A DNA stretch of 53,521 nt from Gammaproteobacteria bacterium (GCA_024640085.1 JAHEFR010000019.1:1-53521); one strand, 5' to 3'. Positions 44,044-53,203 are shown, counted from the stretch's first letter. The notes: a model not told the origin generated them from the sequence alone. Made by a program: numbers and translations.

Positions 44044-45339
44044 CTACGAAGGTGGGGTGGAGGACAGAGGTCCTGGCGACAGCTTGAACAACGAGGCCAT
44101 CGATTTGATTCCGACGCCCACGGCGGTGCCCGCGAAGGCTGCCGCCAGCCATACCCAGCCGTGCAGGCTGCCGCTGGCAATACCCGCGACGAACGCGCCG
44201 ATATTGCACCCCAGGCCCACGACGCCCCCGTAACCCAGCAGCAGTCCGCCCGCCAGGCCGCCCGCAGCCTCTCCAGGCCGGATCCGGAGGTGTAGGCGGA
44301 ATGCGCCGGAGAGGGCGGCCGCCAGAGCGGTGCCCAGGACGAGGCCTGCGATCATCACGGTCGTGACGTCAGACCACAGGCTGGATTCCAGGGCGTCCAC
44401 CCGGACGTCGCTTGCCCAGTAATCCCAGAAAGCGACGTCCCAAGGCATGCCGGCGGCGGCGGAGACCTTCGCGCCCCACAGCGGAAGGGCGGAAATGATG
44501 ATCCAGGGTCGGCCGGCCAGAAGCAGCGTGGCGATACACAAGAGGGCCAGCGCGACGACGCCCCGGGAGAGCGGCCAGGGGCCCCGAAGCCAGTGATAGC
44601 GAGTCTCCAGTCGCCGGTACAGACACCCGTGACGGGCCCGCTCCATCCACACGCTGAGCGCTGCGACCCCGCCGATCAGCAGAAGATTACCCGCCAGGGC
44701 GGGCACGATTCCCCACTCCCTCAGCAGAGAAAAGGAGACCCATCTAGGCCGAGACTCCCACCAGCCGAAGTGAGCACTCGCCAGAAAGGCTCCGGCCACC
44801 ATGCCGATCGCGACCACCAGATACCGGAGCTTGCCGTTGCCCAGGCCGGAGAACGACCCGGACGAACACGCCGAGGCGAACTGGGCGCCGATGCCGAACA
44901 GGAAGGCGCCTGCCAACAAGGAGATTCCGACCGGCCGGACCACGTCGGCCATGGGCTGGCCGAACGCTTCGCCACGGGCGAACAGGGGAAAGAAAGCAAT
45001 GCTCAAAAGCGCCAGCAACCCGAGCTGAGCCCGGAGGCCTCCGCCGCGACGTTCCACCAGCGCCGCCCGCCACGCGCCGGCGAATCCGAAACCCGATCGG
45101 GACAGCGAGAACCCCAGCCCCACTCCGACGAATGCCAGGGCCGCCTGTCTGAGACCGCCCGCCTCTGCCGCCTGCCAGACGGCGATGGAGATCAGCGCCG
45201 AGATGACGATCAGGGGCAGCCGGGGGCCGAGGCCTCCAAGCAGGCTACCGGTAAGCAACTCGGTTCGGGAGCGAAGGGAGACGGCGGCGTCGGGCACGAT
45301 TTCAGGGGTCCGGAAAACCAGGGCAAATGACCGTACCAT
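44044..45339 (-). CDS. YeeE/YedE family membrane transporter, probably for sulfur compounds
   Basis: 431 residues with about ten membrane helices in two YeeE/YedE repeats. The first repeat carries FGIGAQFASACSSGSFSGLG and the second GYGGVVGLGCNIGAFVAG, the pore motifs with conserved Cys. Family members move thiosulfate or related sulfur species, with the cysteines relaying the substrate. The N-terminus before the first helix is about 40 residues. No rhodanese or TusA gene lies next to it in this window, which would have strengthened the sulfur role. It stands alone. Confidence 0.88.
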   Translation of the reverse strand: MVRSFALVFRTPEIVPDAAVSLRSRTELLTGSLLGGLGPRLPLIVISALISIAVWQAAEAGGLRQAALAFVGVGLGFSLSRSGFGFAGAWRAALVERRGGGLRAQLGLLALLSIAFFPLFARGEAFGQPMADVVRPVGISLLAGAFLFGIGAQFASACSSGSFSGLGNGKLRYLVVAIGMVAGAFLASAHFGWWESRPRWVSFSLLREWGIVPALAGNLLLIGGVAALSVWMERARHGCLYRRLETRYHWLRGPWPLSRGVVALALLCIATLLLAGRPWIIISALPLWGAKVSAAAGMPWDVAFWDYWASDVRVDALESSLWSDVTTVMIAGLVLGTALAAALSGAFRLHLRIRPGEAAGGLAGGLLLGYGGVVGLGCNIGAFVAGIASGSLHGWVWLAAAFAGTAVGVGIKSMASLFKLSPGPLSSTPPS

Positions 45340-45504
45340 GGGCCCGGGACGGCTTTGAAATACCCCTTACTCATGCCGTTCAAACGAGAAGTTATATACA
45401 TGCCCGGGCCGGGCCCGGGTCGCCGGACCTCGCCGTCGATCCAGCCGGAAATGGCGGCCCAGGGACCCCGTTTCCGGCCACGGCAGGCACTTGCCGCGGC
45501 CTCC

Positions 45505-46956
45505 TCAGTAGATCACCGCGAACCACGGTACTCCGATCAGCAGGTAGGCCCCGATGAAGATGACGCCGAAGATCGCACCCAGCCGCCAGTAGTCCCTCGC
45601 CGGCAGGTAGCCGCTGCCGTAGTACACCGGGGACGGCCCGGTGGCGAAGGGCGTGAGGATGCCCATGATTCCCAGCGTCCCGCACAGCATCATCGCGAAT
45701 TGCGGCATGTCGATGCCGGGGATTCCCGAGCCCACGGCCAGCATCACGGGCAGCACCGCGGTGACGTGAGCGGTGACGCTGGCGAACATGTAGTGGATCA
45801 GGAAGAACACGAGTGTCAGCACCACCATTGCCATCAGCGGCGAGAGGCCGGTCATCCGGCCGCCGACGGTCTGCGCCAGCCAGTCCACGAAGCCCACCTG
45901 AGCCAGCCCCGAGGCGAGCGTCACAAGCGTGCCGAACCAGACCAGCGTGTTCCACGCCTGCTTGTTGGCCAGAATGTCATCCCAGGTGACGACACCGAGT
46001 ATCACCATCAGCGCCACGATCGTAATGGCCACCGTGGTGGCGTTGACCAGGCTCCCGCCCAGGATCCACAGGCCGAGTGCGAGTAGCACCAAGACGGCCA
46101 GCAGGATCTCGCGCCGGCTCATGACGCCCTGTTTCTCGAGCTCCGTTGCCGCCCACGCCGGCACCTCCGGTCCGCCCTTGAGCTCCGGCGGATAGAGGAT
46201 GTAGCCGATCAATGGCAACGTGAGCAGCATGACGATGCCGAAGGGGGCCATCGCCTTGAACCACTGCAGCCAGCTGATGTCCACCTGGCTGGTCTTGCGG
46301 ACCAGTTCGACCGCCAGGGGATTCGGCGCCAGGCCGGTGAGGAACATCGTGCTGGTGATGGTGGTCGCGGATATCGCCATCCACATGAGATAGGAGCCCA
46401 TCCGCCGGGCCGATGGATCGTTGGGCATGGAGTCATACAGCGCCGGAAGGTTGCGAATCACCGGATATATGGTGCCGGCGCTGCGTGCTGTGTTGGACGG
46501 CGTAAACGGCGCGATGACGAGGTCGGCAATCGTGACCGCGTAGCCGAGCGTGAGCGTCCTTTTCCCCATCCGTTTCACCAGCAGCAGGGCGACACGCTTG
46601 CCCAGCCCGCTCTTCTCGTAGCCAAGCGCGAACATGAAAGCGGCGAAGATCAACCATACGGTGGTGTTGGAGAAACCCGAGAGGCCCCAATTGATCACCG
46701 CCTTCGCCGGCTTGAAATCCGCCGCGGCCAGCTGGTCGGGGCTGAACAACACCCAGGGCCCGAGCGCCATGACCACCGTGACGCCAATCAGCCCCACGGC
46801 GGCGCCGGGCAGGGGCTCGAGGATCAGGCCGGTAATGACGGCGGCGAAAACAGCGAAGTAAAACCAGGCATAAGGCGCCAGACCCTCAGGCGCCGGGATC
46901 AGGGCGACGGCCAGCCCCACCACGGGCGGGGCCAAAAGTTTCCAGGTGGGTTTCAC
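45505..46956 (-). CDS. DASS-family Na+/dicarboxylate symporter
   Basis: 483 residues from a GTG at 46956, chosen because AAGGAGT precedes it; the longer frame begins in low-complexity sequence. It has about 12 helices, the DASS motifs APFTPSNTARSAG (SNT) and FATGPSPVYYGSGYLP, and a long AHVTAVLPVMLAV helix. The sequence style is that of the 2-oxoglutarate/malate translocator branch (SLC13-like). It should import or exchange C4/C5 dicarboxylates at the inner membrane. It lies 165 bases upstream of the YeeE gene, same strand, no shared function obvious. Confidence 0.92.
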   Translation of the reverse strand: MKPTWKLLAPPVVGLAVALIPAPEGLAPYAWFYFAVFAAVITGLILEPLPGAAVGLIGVTVVMALGPWVLFSPDQLAAADFKPAKAVINWGLSGFSNTTVWLIFAAFMFALGYEKSGLGKRVALLLVKRMGKRTLTLGYAVTIADLVIAPFTPSNTARSAGTIYPVIRNLPALYDSMPNDPSARRMGSYLMWMAISATTITSTMFLTGLAPNPLAVELVRKTSQVDISWLQWFKAMAPFGIVMLLTLPLIGYILYPPELKGGPEVPAWAATELEKQGVMSRREILLAVLVLLALGLWILGGSLVNATTVAITIVALMVILGVVTWDDILANKQAWNTLVWFGTLVTLASGLAQVGFVDWLAQTVGGRMTGLSPLMAMVVLTLVFFLIHYMFASVTAHVTAVLPVMLAVGSGIPGIDMPQFAMMLCGTLGIMGILTPFATGPSPVYYGSGYLPARDYWRLGAIFGVIFIGAYLLIGVPWFAVIY

Positions 46957-47449
46957 TGGGGACTCCTTGCGTTTTCGCGGTGGCCTTTCGCCGGAGAGAC
47001 CTCCTTCCCCTCCTCCGGAGGATAGGTCAGGCACCCGCTCTTTTCATCCGCGAGAGTCAGGCCTGCAGACCTCCTGTCCCGGTCGATCCGAGTCGTCAAT
47101 TGCCCGGATCGCCATTGCGTCGTCCGGATCCGGGAAGCGGCTGGCTGGCTCGGTTCGTCCTCCCGGCAGGCTGCCGGCAACGCCATTGCTGCAATCCCCT
47201 GGAAGAGCGCCGCCCGGGGGCGCTGTGCGCAGGTCCCGATCCGGCAATTGTGCGGTTCTGCAGGGCATTCTCAGTGTCATACGTAATCTCCACCGACCCG
47301 AAAAATCTGCTAAGAATAAAGTGCTGTCGGATATTTCGACGGCTGCGAGACCGAACTCTGTCCAGGGCGCGCGTGGTCTGGAGTTCCGATAGTGTCCGTG
47401 GCCATTCGGCCGGGGACCTGCGCTGGCAATAGGCCGACAAGGAGGTCTC
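46957..47449. other. Divergent intergenic region, no gene seen
   Basis: Overlapping frames exist on both strands but none has a family pattern. Two short GC dyads are present: CCGGCA-GGC-TGCCGG (47163-47177) and AGCGCC-N7-GGCGCT (47206-47224). An AT-rich stretch around 47305-47335 could hold the promoter of the secreted-protein gene that starts at 47450. Confidence 0.5.
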
Positions 47450-48028
47450 ATGTTTCCTCATATCAAGTGGATTTTGGGTTCCGCTCTGGTGCTGCTGTTC
47501 AGTCTGACCGCCGGCCCCGTGCTTGCAGGCTCGGACGTGCTGTTCACCGGCGGCGGCATTATCAGGGACGGCAGCGGTGCTGCCGCGAAACGCATCACTT
47601 TTTCAGTAAACCTGTTCGTTGATGCGGACGGTCTGACCGCGGGACATCTTCGATTCGGCTTTCACAACCTGGATGACATCTACGCGCTCGACCAGAGCCG
47701 GTTCACGACGTCGGATTTCGACTCGGTGTTGATCGAAACCCACTACCTGGACACGACCTCTTACACCTTCGTGCGGATCGAGGCCAGTGGCTCGCTGGAT
47801 GGACAGGACGGTTGGTCTGTGCTGGCCCGATTTTCCGACTTTGGCGTGCCGGTAAACGACCCGGCCTTGCCGCCCGGGCACGCGGATGCGCTTCGACTCA
47901 TGCTGTTCGATCCTAGCGGCGTCGCGGTCTATGACACCGCTTTGGACTACCCGCGCGAGCAGTCGTGGCGGACCTTACTGGATGGCGGCAACGTGGCCGT
48001 CGATATGAGGCTGGCCTCATATCCGTGA
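47450..48028 (+). CDS. Secreted protein of unknown function
   Basis: 192 residues with a clear signal peptide (MFPHIKWILGSALVLLFSL, cleavage near VLAGS). The mature part has several beta-strand-like runs (RITFSVNLFVDADG, GHLRFGFHNLDDIYALDQSRF, SYTFVRIEASGSLDGQDGW) and ends VAVDMRLASYP with no anchor. AAGGAGG lies seven bases before the ATG. I recognise no family; a small extracytoplasmic beta-sandwich is likely. It stands alone, followed by a sulfotransferase remnant on the other strand, in a patchy region. Confidence 0.75.
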   Translation: MFPHIKWILGSALVLLFSLTAGPVLAGSDVLFTGGGIIRDGSGAAAKRITFSVNLFVDADGLTAGHLRFGFHNLDDIYALDQSRFTTSDFDSVLIETHYLDTTSYTFVRIEASGSLDGQDGWSVLARFSDFGVPVNDPALPPGHADALRLMLFDPSGVAVYDTALDYPREQSWRTLLDGGNVAVDMRLASYP

Positions 48029-48277
48029 CAGCGGAATGGTTGAATAGACGGGATATGCCGGATACGTCGAGCCAGGCGTGATACGACTGGCGACCTTGGG
48101 GCAGTGACCCGGACTCCGGACGCCTTGCTGCGGCAATGGTACCCGGCTAGGTTCGTCTCGGCGTTGCACGGAAGGATTCAGGACACATGAATCAGGGTCA
48201 TTGTCCCTGGAAAGATCCAGGGAGGTAGCACCCGCCTTTGGCGCACCGACCACGAAGAGATTCGGTGCATCATTCAT
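48017..48277 (-). pseudogene. Sulfotransferase 5' fragment
   Basis: From the ATG at 48277 the first 20 codons read MNDAPNLFVVGAPKAGATSL, the PAPS-binding P-loop that opens bacterial sulfotransferases. After Leu20 the family resemblance ends at once, and the remaining 66 codons match nothing I know. The break coincides with an inverted repeat, CCCTGGA-AAGA-TCCAGGG (48205-48222). The gene is therefore truncated, perhaps by recombination at that repeat. Its 3' end overlaps the secreted-protein gene. Confidence 0.6.
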
Positions 48278-48543
48278 GTTGGAAATGCATCGTCACTGAT
48301 AGCGGGATTTGCCGGACGCGGATAGGCCAGACAAAGAGGATACCCGAAGGCGGACAAGCCGAATGAAGAGGATGCTGCAAGTACGTTTGGCCACGAGAGA
48401 TGCGACTGGTGGCCTGGCGCCGGGAAGCACGGTCAGCCCGAGGGGCGAGGTACCGCCAACGGCATGAGTTGCGGGCGTAACGTGTGTAGAGCGATGACTC
48501 GCCCGCGCAGTTGGCGGGTTATCTGCAGGCTGGTTGACTCTAC
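48278..48543. other. Gene-free degenerate stretch
   Basis: I see no gene. GCGGGATTTGCCGGACGCG (near 48302) resembles ACGGGATATGCCGGATACG (near 48048), agreeing at about 15 of 19 bases, so these may be diverged copies of a repeat. This fits a decayed region around the sulfotransferase fragment. Confidence 0.4.
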
Positions 48544-49239
48544 TCAGCCAGGATCAAAGGAAACCGGGGGCGCCTCGTCGGAGCCGCGCACCTCGATGTA
48601 GTAGAAGGACCATGAGCCGTCCACCTGGGTGCCCCAGTCCGGGAAGCTGATCTCCCCGAAGTGACGCAGCGGGCCGTAGATGTACTCGGTGCCGTCCGCG
48701 TGCCGCCAGCGATAGAGCTCGCCGTCGGCGTTGACCCAGAACCTGCCCAGCGCCTTGCCGAGCATCTTGCTCGTGGCAGTGAATGAATTGTCCTCGTGCT
48801 TTTCAAGGGAGAGATCGCTGTCCTCGCTGGCCAGTCGGTAGTACATCACGTAGATCTCTCCCGGCCAGTAGGCCAGGATCTCCTCGTGCACGGAGTCAGG
48901 TAGCGGCGGTTCCGGCGGCTTGCCGGCGACCAGCTGGGATACACCGCGACGATCCCACCAGAATTCGACCGTGCGGCCCTGCCGGTTGCGTAGCGTGTAC
49001 CGTTCCCTGGGCTCCCGCAGGTCGCGCCAGAACTCTCCCATCACACCATCCCCGTTCAGCGTCCGGGTCTTCTCAACGATGTGCAAGCTGCGAAAACCAG
49101 ACCACAGCTCCCGACCGCCGATGCTGTCGACGACCTGATCGGCCATCGCGATGGCCTCGGGGTCTCCGGAAAGCTCCGCGGTTGCGGTGAGCGGTATCAG
49201 CAGCAGGGGCAGGACGCAGGCGGAAACCAGGCGCTTCAT
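48544..49239 (-). CDS. Secreted protein of unknown function
   Basis: 231 residues with a signal peptide (MKRLVSACVLPLLLIPLTATA). The mature N-terminus has IAMADQVVDSIGGRELWSGFRSLHIVEKTRT, then strands such as YTLRNRQGRTVEFWWDRRGVSQLV. The later AYWPGEIYVMYYRLA and RFWVNADGELYRWRHADGTEY complete a beta-rich protein. The general plan recalls LolA-like half-barrel proteins of the periplasm, but this is a resemblance only. It is preceded by 247 bases that hold a palindromic repeat (49351-49370) and no gene. No operon partner. Confidence 0.75.
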   Translation of the reverse strand: MKRLVSACVLPLLLIPLTATAELSGDPEAIAMADQVVDSIGGRELWSGFRSLHIVEKTRTLNGDGVMGEFWRDLREPRERYTLRNRQGRTVEFWWDRRGVSQLVAGKPPEPPLPDSVHEEILAYWPGEIYVMYYRLASEDSDLSLEKHEDNSFTATSKMLGKALGRFWVNADGELYRWRHADGTEYIYGPLRHFGEISFPDWGTQVDGSWSFYYIEVRGSDEAPPVSFDPG

Positions 49240-49350
49240 GGGCTTGCTCCGGGGGTATGCTGCGTCAGATTAGTTCGGCCGCCGGTCCACGAGCAACACA
49301 TCTGCGGTGCGGTGAGTGTTTTATAAGACGGGTTGTAAATTATGCGCGGA

Positions 49351-49370
49351 AGATTCGGTGCCCGGCACCA
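49351..49370. repeat. Palindromic repeat, left copy
   Basis: A 20-base element with core GGTGCCCGGCACCA (49357-49370), whose GGTGC-CCG-GCACC is a dyad. A copy with one mismatch lies at 51733-51752, in the same orientation, so the pair brackets the TolB/TPR gene. Such short GC palindromes resemble REP-type elements. Confidence 0.7.
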
Positions 49371-49486
49371 CTGACCGCTAGCCGCCTCTCGGAAGCCCGC
49401 CGAAGTGATCTGTGTTCGGGAACGGCTGTCCGGGCGAATTTCGGTACCATCACACCTAAGACAGCTGAGAACAGAGTCACCCTATC

Positions 49487-51733
49487 TTGAAACTTTGGCA
49501 GGAGCTGCGTCGTCGCCGGGTCTTTCGGCTCACGGGACTCTATGTTGTAGGCGCGTGGCTTGTGATCCAGGTCGCCGATATCTGGTTTCCGGCGTGGGGT
49601 CTGCCGGAAACGGCATTACGGTTTCTGTTTATTGCCGCCATTGCGTGCTTTCCCGTCGCCCTGATCTTCGGTTGGTTCTATGACGTCACGCCCCAGGGCA
49701 TCGTACGCACGGAGCCCAACGGTGACGCGAAATCGCCAGATCTCCGTCTCAAGCCAGTCGACTACGTCGTCCTCGCGGCGCTGCTCGTGGTGGGTGCCGC
49801 GATAGTCATCGGCAGCATCGGCAGAATCCAGGAGGAAGTAGAGACGGCAACCGGCGCCGCGGCCCCGGTGGAGAAGATGGCGCATTCGATTGCCGTTCTG
49901 CCCTTCGCGAATCTCGATACCAACCCGGATACCGGCTTCTTCTCCGACGGCATCACCGAAGAGATACTGCACCGGCTGTCCACGCTGGGTGCGTTGCATG
50001 TGCTCGCGTCGACGTCGTCGTTTGCATTCCGGGACAGTGACGAAAGTCCCGCGAGCATCAGCGACAAACTCGGTGTCCGCTACCTTCTGCAGGGTAGCGT
50101 TCGCCGCGAGGGGGACCATGTGCGCATCACGGCCAGGCTGCTGGATGAAAAAGGCTTTCAGCTCTGGAGCGACCGGTTCGACAGATCGCTGGAAAGCATC
50201 TTCGTGATCCAGGCGGAAATCGCCAGCAGGGTATCGAGCGAGATCGTCAACACGATCGTGCCGCCCCAGGAGCTGCCGGCGGGCCGCACGACCGAAAATA
50301 TGGAGGCGTATAGCGCGTATTTGCGGGGAAGGGCGTATTTCGATGCGCGAACGTCCGGGTGGAAGGAACGCGCGCAAGAGGCATTCAACCGTGCTATCGA
50401 ACTCGATCCGGAGTTCGCGCCGCCCTATGCCGGGCTCGCCACGCTGGTGGTCAATTCGGACCTAGGTCCGCACTGGGAAGAGGCGCGGGACTTCGCCGAG
50501 AAGGCGCTCCAGCTCGACCCGGATCTACCGCTGGCTCACGCGGCGCTCGGTCTCACCCGGGCTGTGCTCGGCGACCCCGAGAACGGCTTGGAGTCGCTGC
50601 GCAGGGCGATCGAGTTGGATCCGAGTCTCGCAATCGCCTACACGTGGACCGATTTGCCGCTCGAAAAACTGGGGCTGGTGGACGAGGCCGCCGCAATGCG
50701 GGAACGGGGCCTGGAGATCGACCCGCTGAACCCGGTCCTGATCCGCAATACCGTAGGCTTTGAAAGCCATCACGGCAATTTCGAGCGTGCAGAGCACCTG
50801 GCGCTTCGCATGACCGGTCTTCCCGAACCACCCTTCTGGACGTTCGGAATGCTCTACGACCTTTACACCGAGTGGGGGCGGTATGCGGACGCCATTGATG
50901 CTGCAAAAAACCATCATCGAAATTTCGCGGGAGAGAGTATTTACATGCTTGTCGGGGAAGGCCTGGCACCGGGTTATGCCGCCGTCGGCCTGGTCGAGGA
51001 TGCGGAGTACTGGTTCGAGATATTGCGATCGCAATGGGACGAGGAGAAGCCACCGCTGGCCGAGACCTACTATTTCGCCGCGCTGGGCGCAGACCCCGGC
51101 TGGCTGTCGGCCGATCTCGAGAAGGCCGAAGCACTACTCATCGACAGCGAAGGTCCGTACGACGTGACGTATCTGCTGTGTTACGGCGGGCTGGCCTGGA
51201 TCCAGGCCGGAAACCCGGAGAAGGGCATCGAGTGGCTCGAGCGGGGCATCGCGCTTTACCAGCGTGAAATGGCCCCCGAGGATCCGCCGGACGGTATCGA
51301 TTATGCTCTGCTTGACAGGCACTGGCCGACGGACTTGGTCGTTCAACTCGCACAGCGACTGGCGTTCGCGTATCGGGTGACGGGGAACAGCCGCGGCGTC
51401 CAGGAGGCGACGCAGTTCCTCGAAGAAAACCGGGTGCTTGTGACGTTGCCGACCGATCCGACGACCCTCGAGTCCCTGGCGCTGACAGCCGTTCTCGCCG
51501 CCGACACCGACGGGGCCCAGGAATACCTCCGGCAGGCCCTCGAACTCGGCTGGGCCAACTATTACGGGATCGTCAATGATCCGGCCTGGGCCGAGACGAT
51601 CCAGACGCCTGACTTCCAGGCATTGCTCGCCGAGGCCAAGGCGAACAATGACAGACAGCGCGCAATCGTCGAGGCGGCCGATGCCGAGCGTGATTTCCGC
51701 GCCGAGTTCGAGAAAATGAAAACAGCGTCGTGA
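49487..51733 (+). CDS. TolB-N-like/TPR membrane protein
   Basis: 748 residues from a TTG at 49487; the family start MKLWQELRRRRVFRLTGLYVV supports it although the ribosome site is weak. Three membrane helices (about 14-35, 45-63 and 88-108) are followed by a TolB-amino-terminal-like domain (about 133-255, SIAVLPFANLDTNPDTGFFSDGITEE), then TPR repeats (from about 270, e.g. AFNRAIELDPEFAPPYAGLA and LRRAIELDPSLAIAY). Related proteins often have a class III adenylate cyclase or winged-helix domain at the N-terminus; here it is replaced by the membrane segment. The TPR part probably faces the periplasm or binds partners. Its role is unknown. Confidence 0.85.
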   Translation: MKLWQELRRRRVFRLTGLYVVGAWLVIQVADIWFPAWGLPETALRFLFIAAIACFPVALIFGWFYDVTPQGIVRTEPNGDAKSPDLRLKPVDYVVLAALLVVGAAIVIGSIGRIQEEVETATGAAAPVEKMAHSIAVLPFANLDTNPDTGFFSDGITEEILHRLSTLGALHVLASTSSFAFRDSDESPASISDKLGVRYLLQGSVRREGDHVRITARLLDEKGFQLWSDRFDRSLESIFVIQAEIASRVSSEIVNTIVPPQELPAGRTTENMEAYSAYLRGRAYFDARTSGWKERAQEAFNRAIELDPEFAPPYAGLATLVVNSDLGPHWEEARDFAEKALQLDPDLPLAHAALGLTRAVLGDPENGLESLRRAIELDPSLAIAYTWTDLPLEKLGLVDEAAAMRERGLEIDPLNPVLIRNTVGFESHHGNFERAEHLALRMTGLPEPPFWTFGMLYDLYTEWGRYADAIDAAKNHHRNFAGESIYMLVGEGLAPGYAAVGLVEDAEYWFEILRSQWDEEKPPLAETYYFAALGADPGWLSADLEKAEALLIDSEGPYDVTYLLCYGGLAWIQAGNPEKGIEWLERGIALYQREMAPEDPPDGIDYALLDRHWPTDLVVQLAQRLAFAYRVTGNSRGVQEATQFLEENRVLVTLPTDPTTLESLALTAVLAADTDGAQEYLRQALELGWANYYGIVNDPAWAETIQTPDFQALLAEAKANNDRQRAIVEAADAERDFRAEFEKMKTAS

Positions 51734-51752
51734 GATTTGGTGCCCGGCACCA
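51733..51752. repeat. Palindromic repeat, right copy
   Basis: Differs from the 49351-49370 copy at one base (T for C before the core); the core GGTGCCCGGCACCA is at 51739-51752. It begins on the last base of the TolB/TPR stop codon. Confidence 0.7.
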
Positions 51753-51777
51753 ATCACCCCTGTGCCATGATGGCGCC

Positions 51778-52125
51778 ATGAAAAAGGTGCTGCTGTCCGT
51801 GCCCGTGGTGCTCAGCGTCCTGGCACTCGGCGCCCACGTCATGCGCGACGGCAACCAGGTCGGTGTCGTCGGGGTGGTCGTTTTGCTCGCCCTGCTGTTC
51901 GTCCGCCGCCGCTGGGTGGCCCGACTGACCCAGGCCGTTCTGTTCCTCGGTACGTTTGAGTGGATTAGGACGATCCACCTGTTGACGGAGGTGCGTGTCG
52001 CTCAAGGCCAGCCGTTCGGTCGAATGGTGCTCATCCTCGGCTTCGTCGCCGCCTTCACATTCTGCTCGGCCTGGCTCTTCCAGACAGCGACCCTGAAGAA
52101 GGCTTATCCGCGTCGCGGCCAATAG
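51778..52125 (+). CDS. Small membrane protein, unknown
   Basis: 115 residues from the ATG at 51778, chosen over an earlier GTG because the codons between are the palindromic repeat. Four membrane helices: about 2-20, 26-42, 50-66 and 82-102. Between helices three and four is the polar segment RTIHLLTEVRVAQGQPFGR, which could face the periplasm. It has no recognisable family. It follows the TolB/TPR gene on the same strand by 44 bases and may be co-transcribed. Confidence 0.72.
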   Translation: MKKVLLSVPVVLSVLALGAHVMRDGNQVGVVGVVVLLALLFVRRRWVARLTQAVLFLGTFEWIRTIHLLTEVRVAQGQPFGRMVLILGFVAAFTFCSAWLFQTATLKKAYPRRGQ

Positions 52126-52184
52126 CGCAGCCGTTCGGGCTGCGCCCCGGCCCTGCCGTTTGCCGGTGGGCGACTCCAGGCCGC

Positions 52185-52709
52185 TCAATTGACCAACCAG
52201 GTACGCCACCAGAGACCGAACTGGCTGCTGTACCCGGCGTCGCGCCGAGCAATCCCGTGTTTCCCGTCGAGCACGTAGTAGGACGGATAACCGTAGACCC
52301 GCCATTGCCTGGCGATGTCCCCGTCCCCCAGCAGTACGGGCAGTTCGAGTTGGTGGCGCGTGGCATAGGCGCGGACTGAGTCCACGTTCTCCCAGTCGAG
52401 GGCCACGGCGACCATCTCCAGGTCCGTGCCGTCCCGCCAGCGGCGCAGGCGAGCCAGGTTATCGGCGCTGGCCGCGCAGACCTTGCACCAGGGGGCGAAG
52501 AAATAGACCAGCGCCGGCCTGCCGGCCGACCTGGAGAGGTCGTAGAAGGCGCCGCTGATGGTCTGGCCGGCCAGTCGGGGCGCGGCCTCCCGGTCCGCCG
52601 GCAGCATGTTCCGCGAATTGAAGGCGGCCATGGCCAGGAACACGGCCAGCGCCAGTCCGATGCTGATCAACAGGGAGCGATACCCGGGCGCCTGTGTTTT
52701 GATGGACAT
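52185..52709 (-). CDS. TlpA/ResA-like membrane-anchored thioredoxin
   Basis: 174 residues. One N-terminal membrane anchor (about 11-30) is followed by a thioredoxin fold with the active site W74-C75-K-V-C78 in FFAPWCKVCA, then DLEMVAVALDW and the cis-Pro region WRVYGYPSYYVLDG. This is a periplasmic thiol-disulfide protein of the TlpA/DsbE group, often for cytochrome c or specific folding. CKVC is a reducing-type dipeptide. The nearby genes do not show a cytochrome or target. Confidence 0.9.
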   Translation of the reverse strand: MSIKTQAPGYRSLLISIGLALAVFLAMAAFNSRNMLPADREAAPRLAGQTISGAFYDLSRSAGRPALVYFFAPWCKVCAASADNLARLRRWRDGTDLEMVAVALDWENVDSVRAYATRHQLELPVLLGDGDIARQWRVYGYPSYYVLDGKHGIARRDAGYSSQFGLWWRTWLVN

Positions 52710-52804
52710 GCAGTCTCGCGATCTGACCGGAAGAAACGGCAGGCCCCGCTGCAGGTGAGCACTAGGTCGCCTGCGCCCACCGCCGTCTACGACGATCCTG
52801 GAGC

Positions 52805-53203
52805 CTACTCTGCTCCCAGGACGCGGGTGACCAGCTCGGTATCCATGTACTCGGTCACCGAGATGATTCGGCCGTCACGGACTCTGAATACATGGCAGTA
52901 GGTGTTGTTGTAAGCCTCACCGCCGCGAGTCATGGCGCGACCCCGGGACTGCACAACGACATACTCGCCCTCGCCGATCATGTTCTCGATGGTCGTCTGG
53001 ATACCCCGCTCGAGCCGTCTGAGCACCCGGACCAGCAGCTTGTCCATCACCGCCTGTTTGCCAACAAAGGTCCCCGAGAACGGCGTGGTGCCAATGTTGG
53101 TCCAGGTCACGTCATCCGCCAGGAGTTCGATGCTACGAGGTATCTCACCGCCGTTGGCGGCCTCGTAGAATGTCCGGGCGATGGCTTTGTTGTCTGCGCT
53201 CAC
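52805..53203 (-). CDS. SnoaL-like (NTF2-fold) protein
   Basis: 132 residues of the SnoaL-like polyketide-cyclase/ketosteroid-isomerase fold: NKAIARTFYEAANGGEIPRSIELLADDVTW at the N-terminus, TPFSGTFVGKQAVMDKL, and the C-terminal YCHVFRVRDGRIISVTEYMDTELV. These small cone-shaped proteins are used as enzymes or binding domains and the substrate is not predictable. No polyketide genes lie nearby. Upstream (53204-53273) is a short gap before the IS end. Confidence 0.88.
   Translation of the reverse strand: MSADNKAIARTFYEAANGGEIPRSIELLADDVTWTNIGTTPFSGTFVGKQAVMDKLLVRVLRRLERGIQTTIENMIGEGEYVVVQSRGRAMTRGGEAYNNTYCHVFRVRDGRIISVTEYMDTELVTRVLGAE

Noticed and set aside
46957-47034. 26-codon extension of the DASS protein
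   Set aside because: Low-complexity Gly/Arg/Lys run; GTG at 46956 has AAGGAGT at the right distance.
47096-47461. 121-codon minus-strand frame in the intergenic region
   Set aside because: Ser/Arg-rich composition as in shadows, no start or family support, overlaps the start of the secreted-protein gene.
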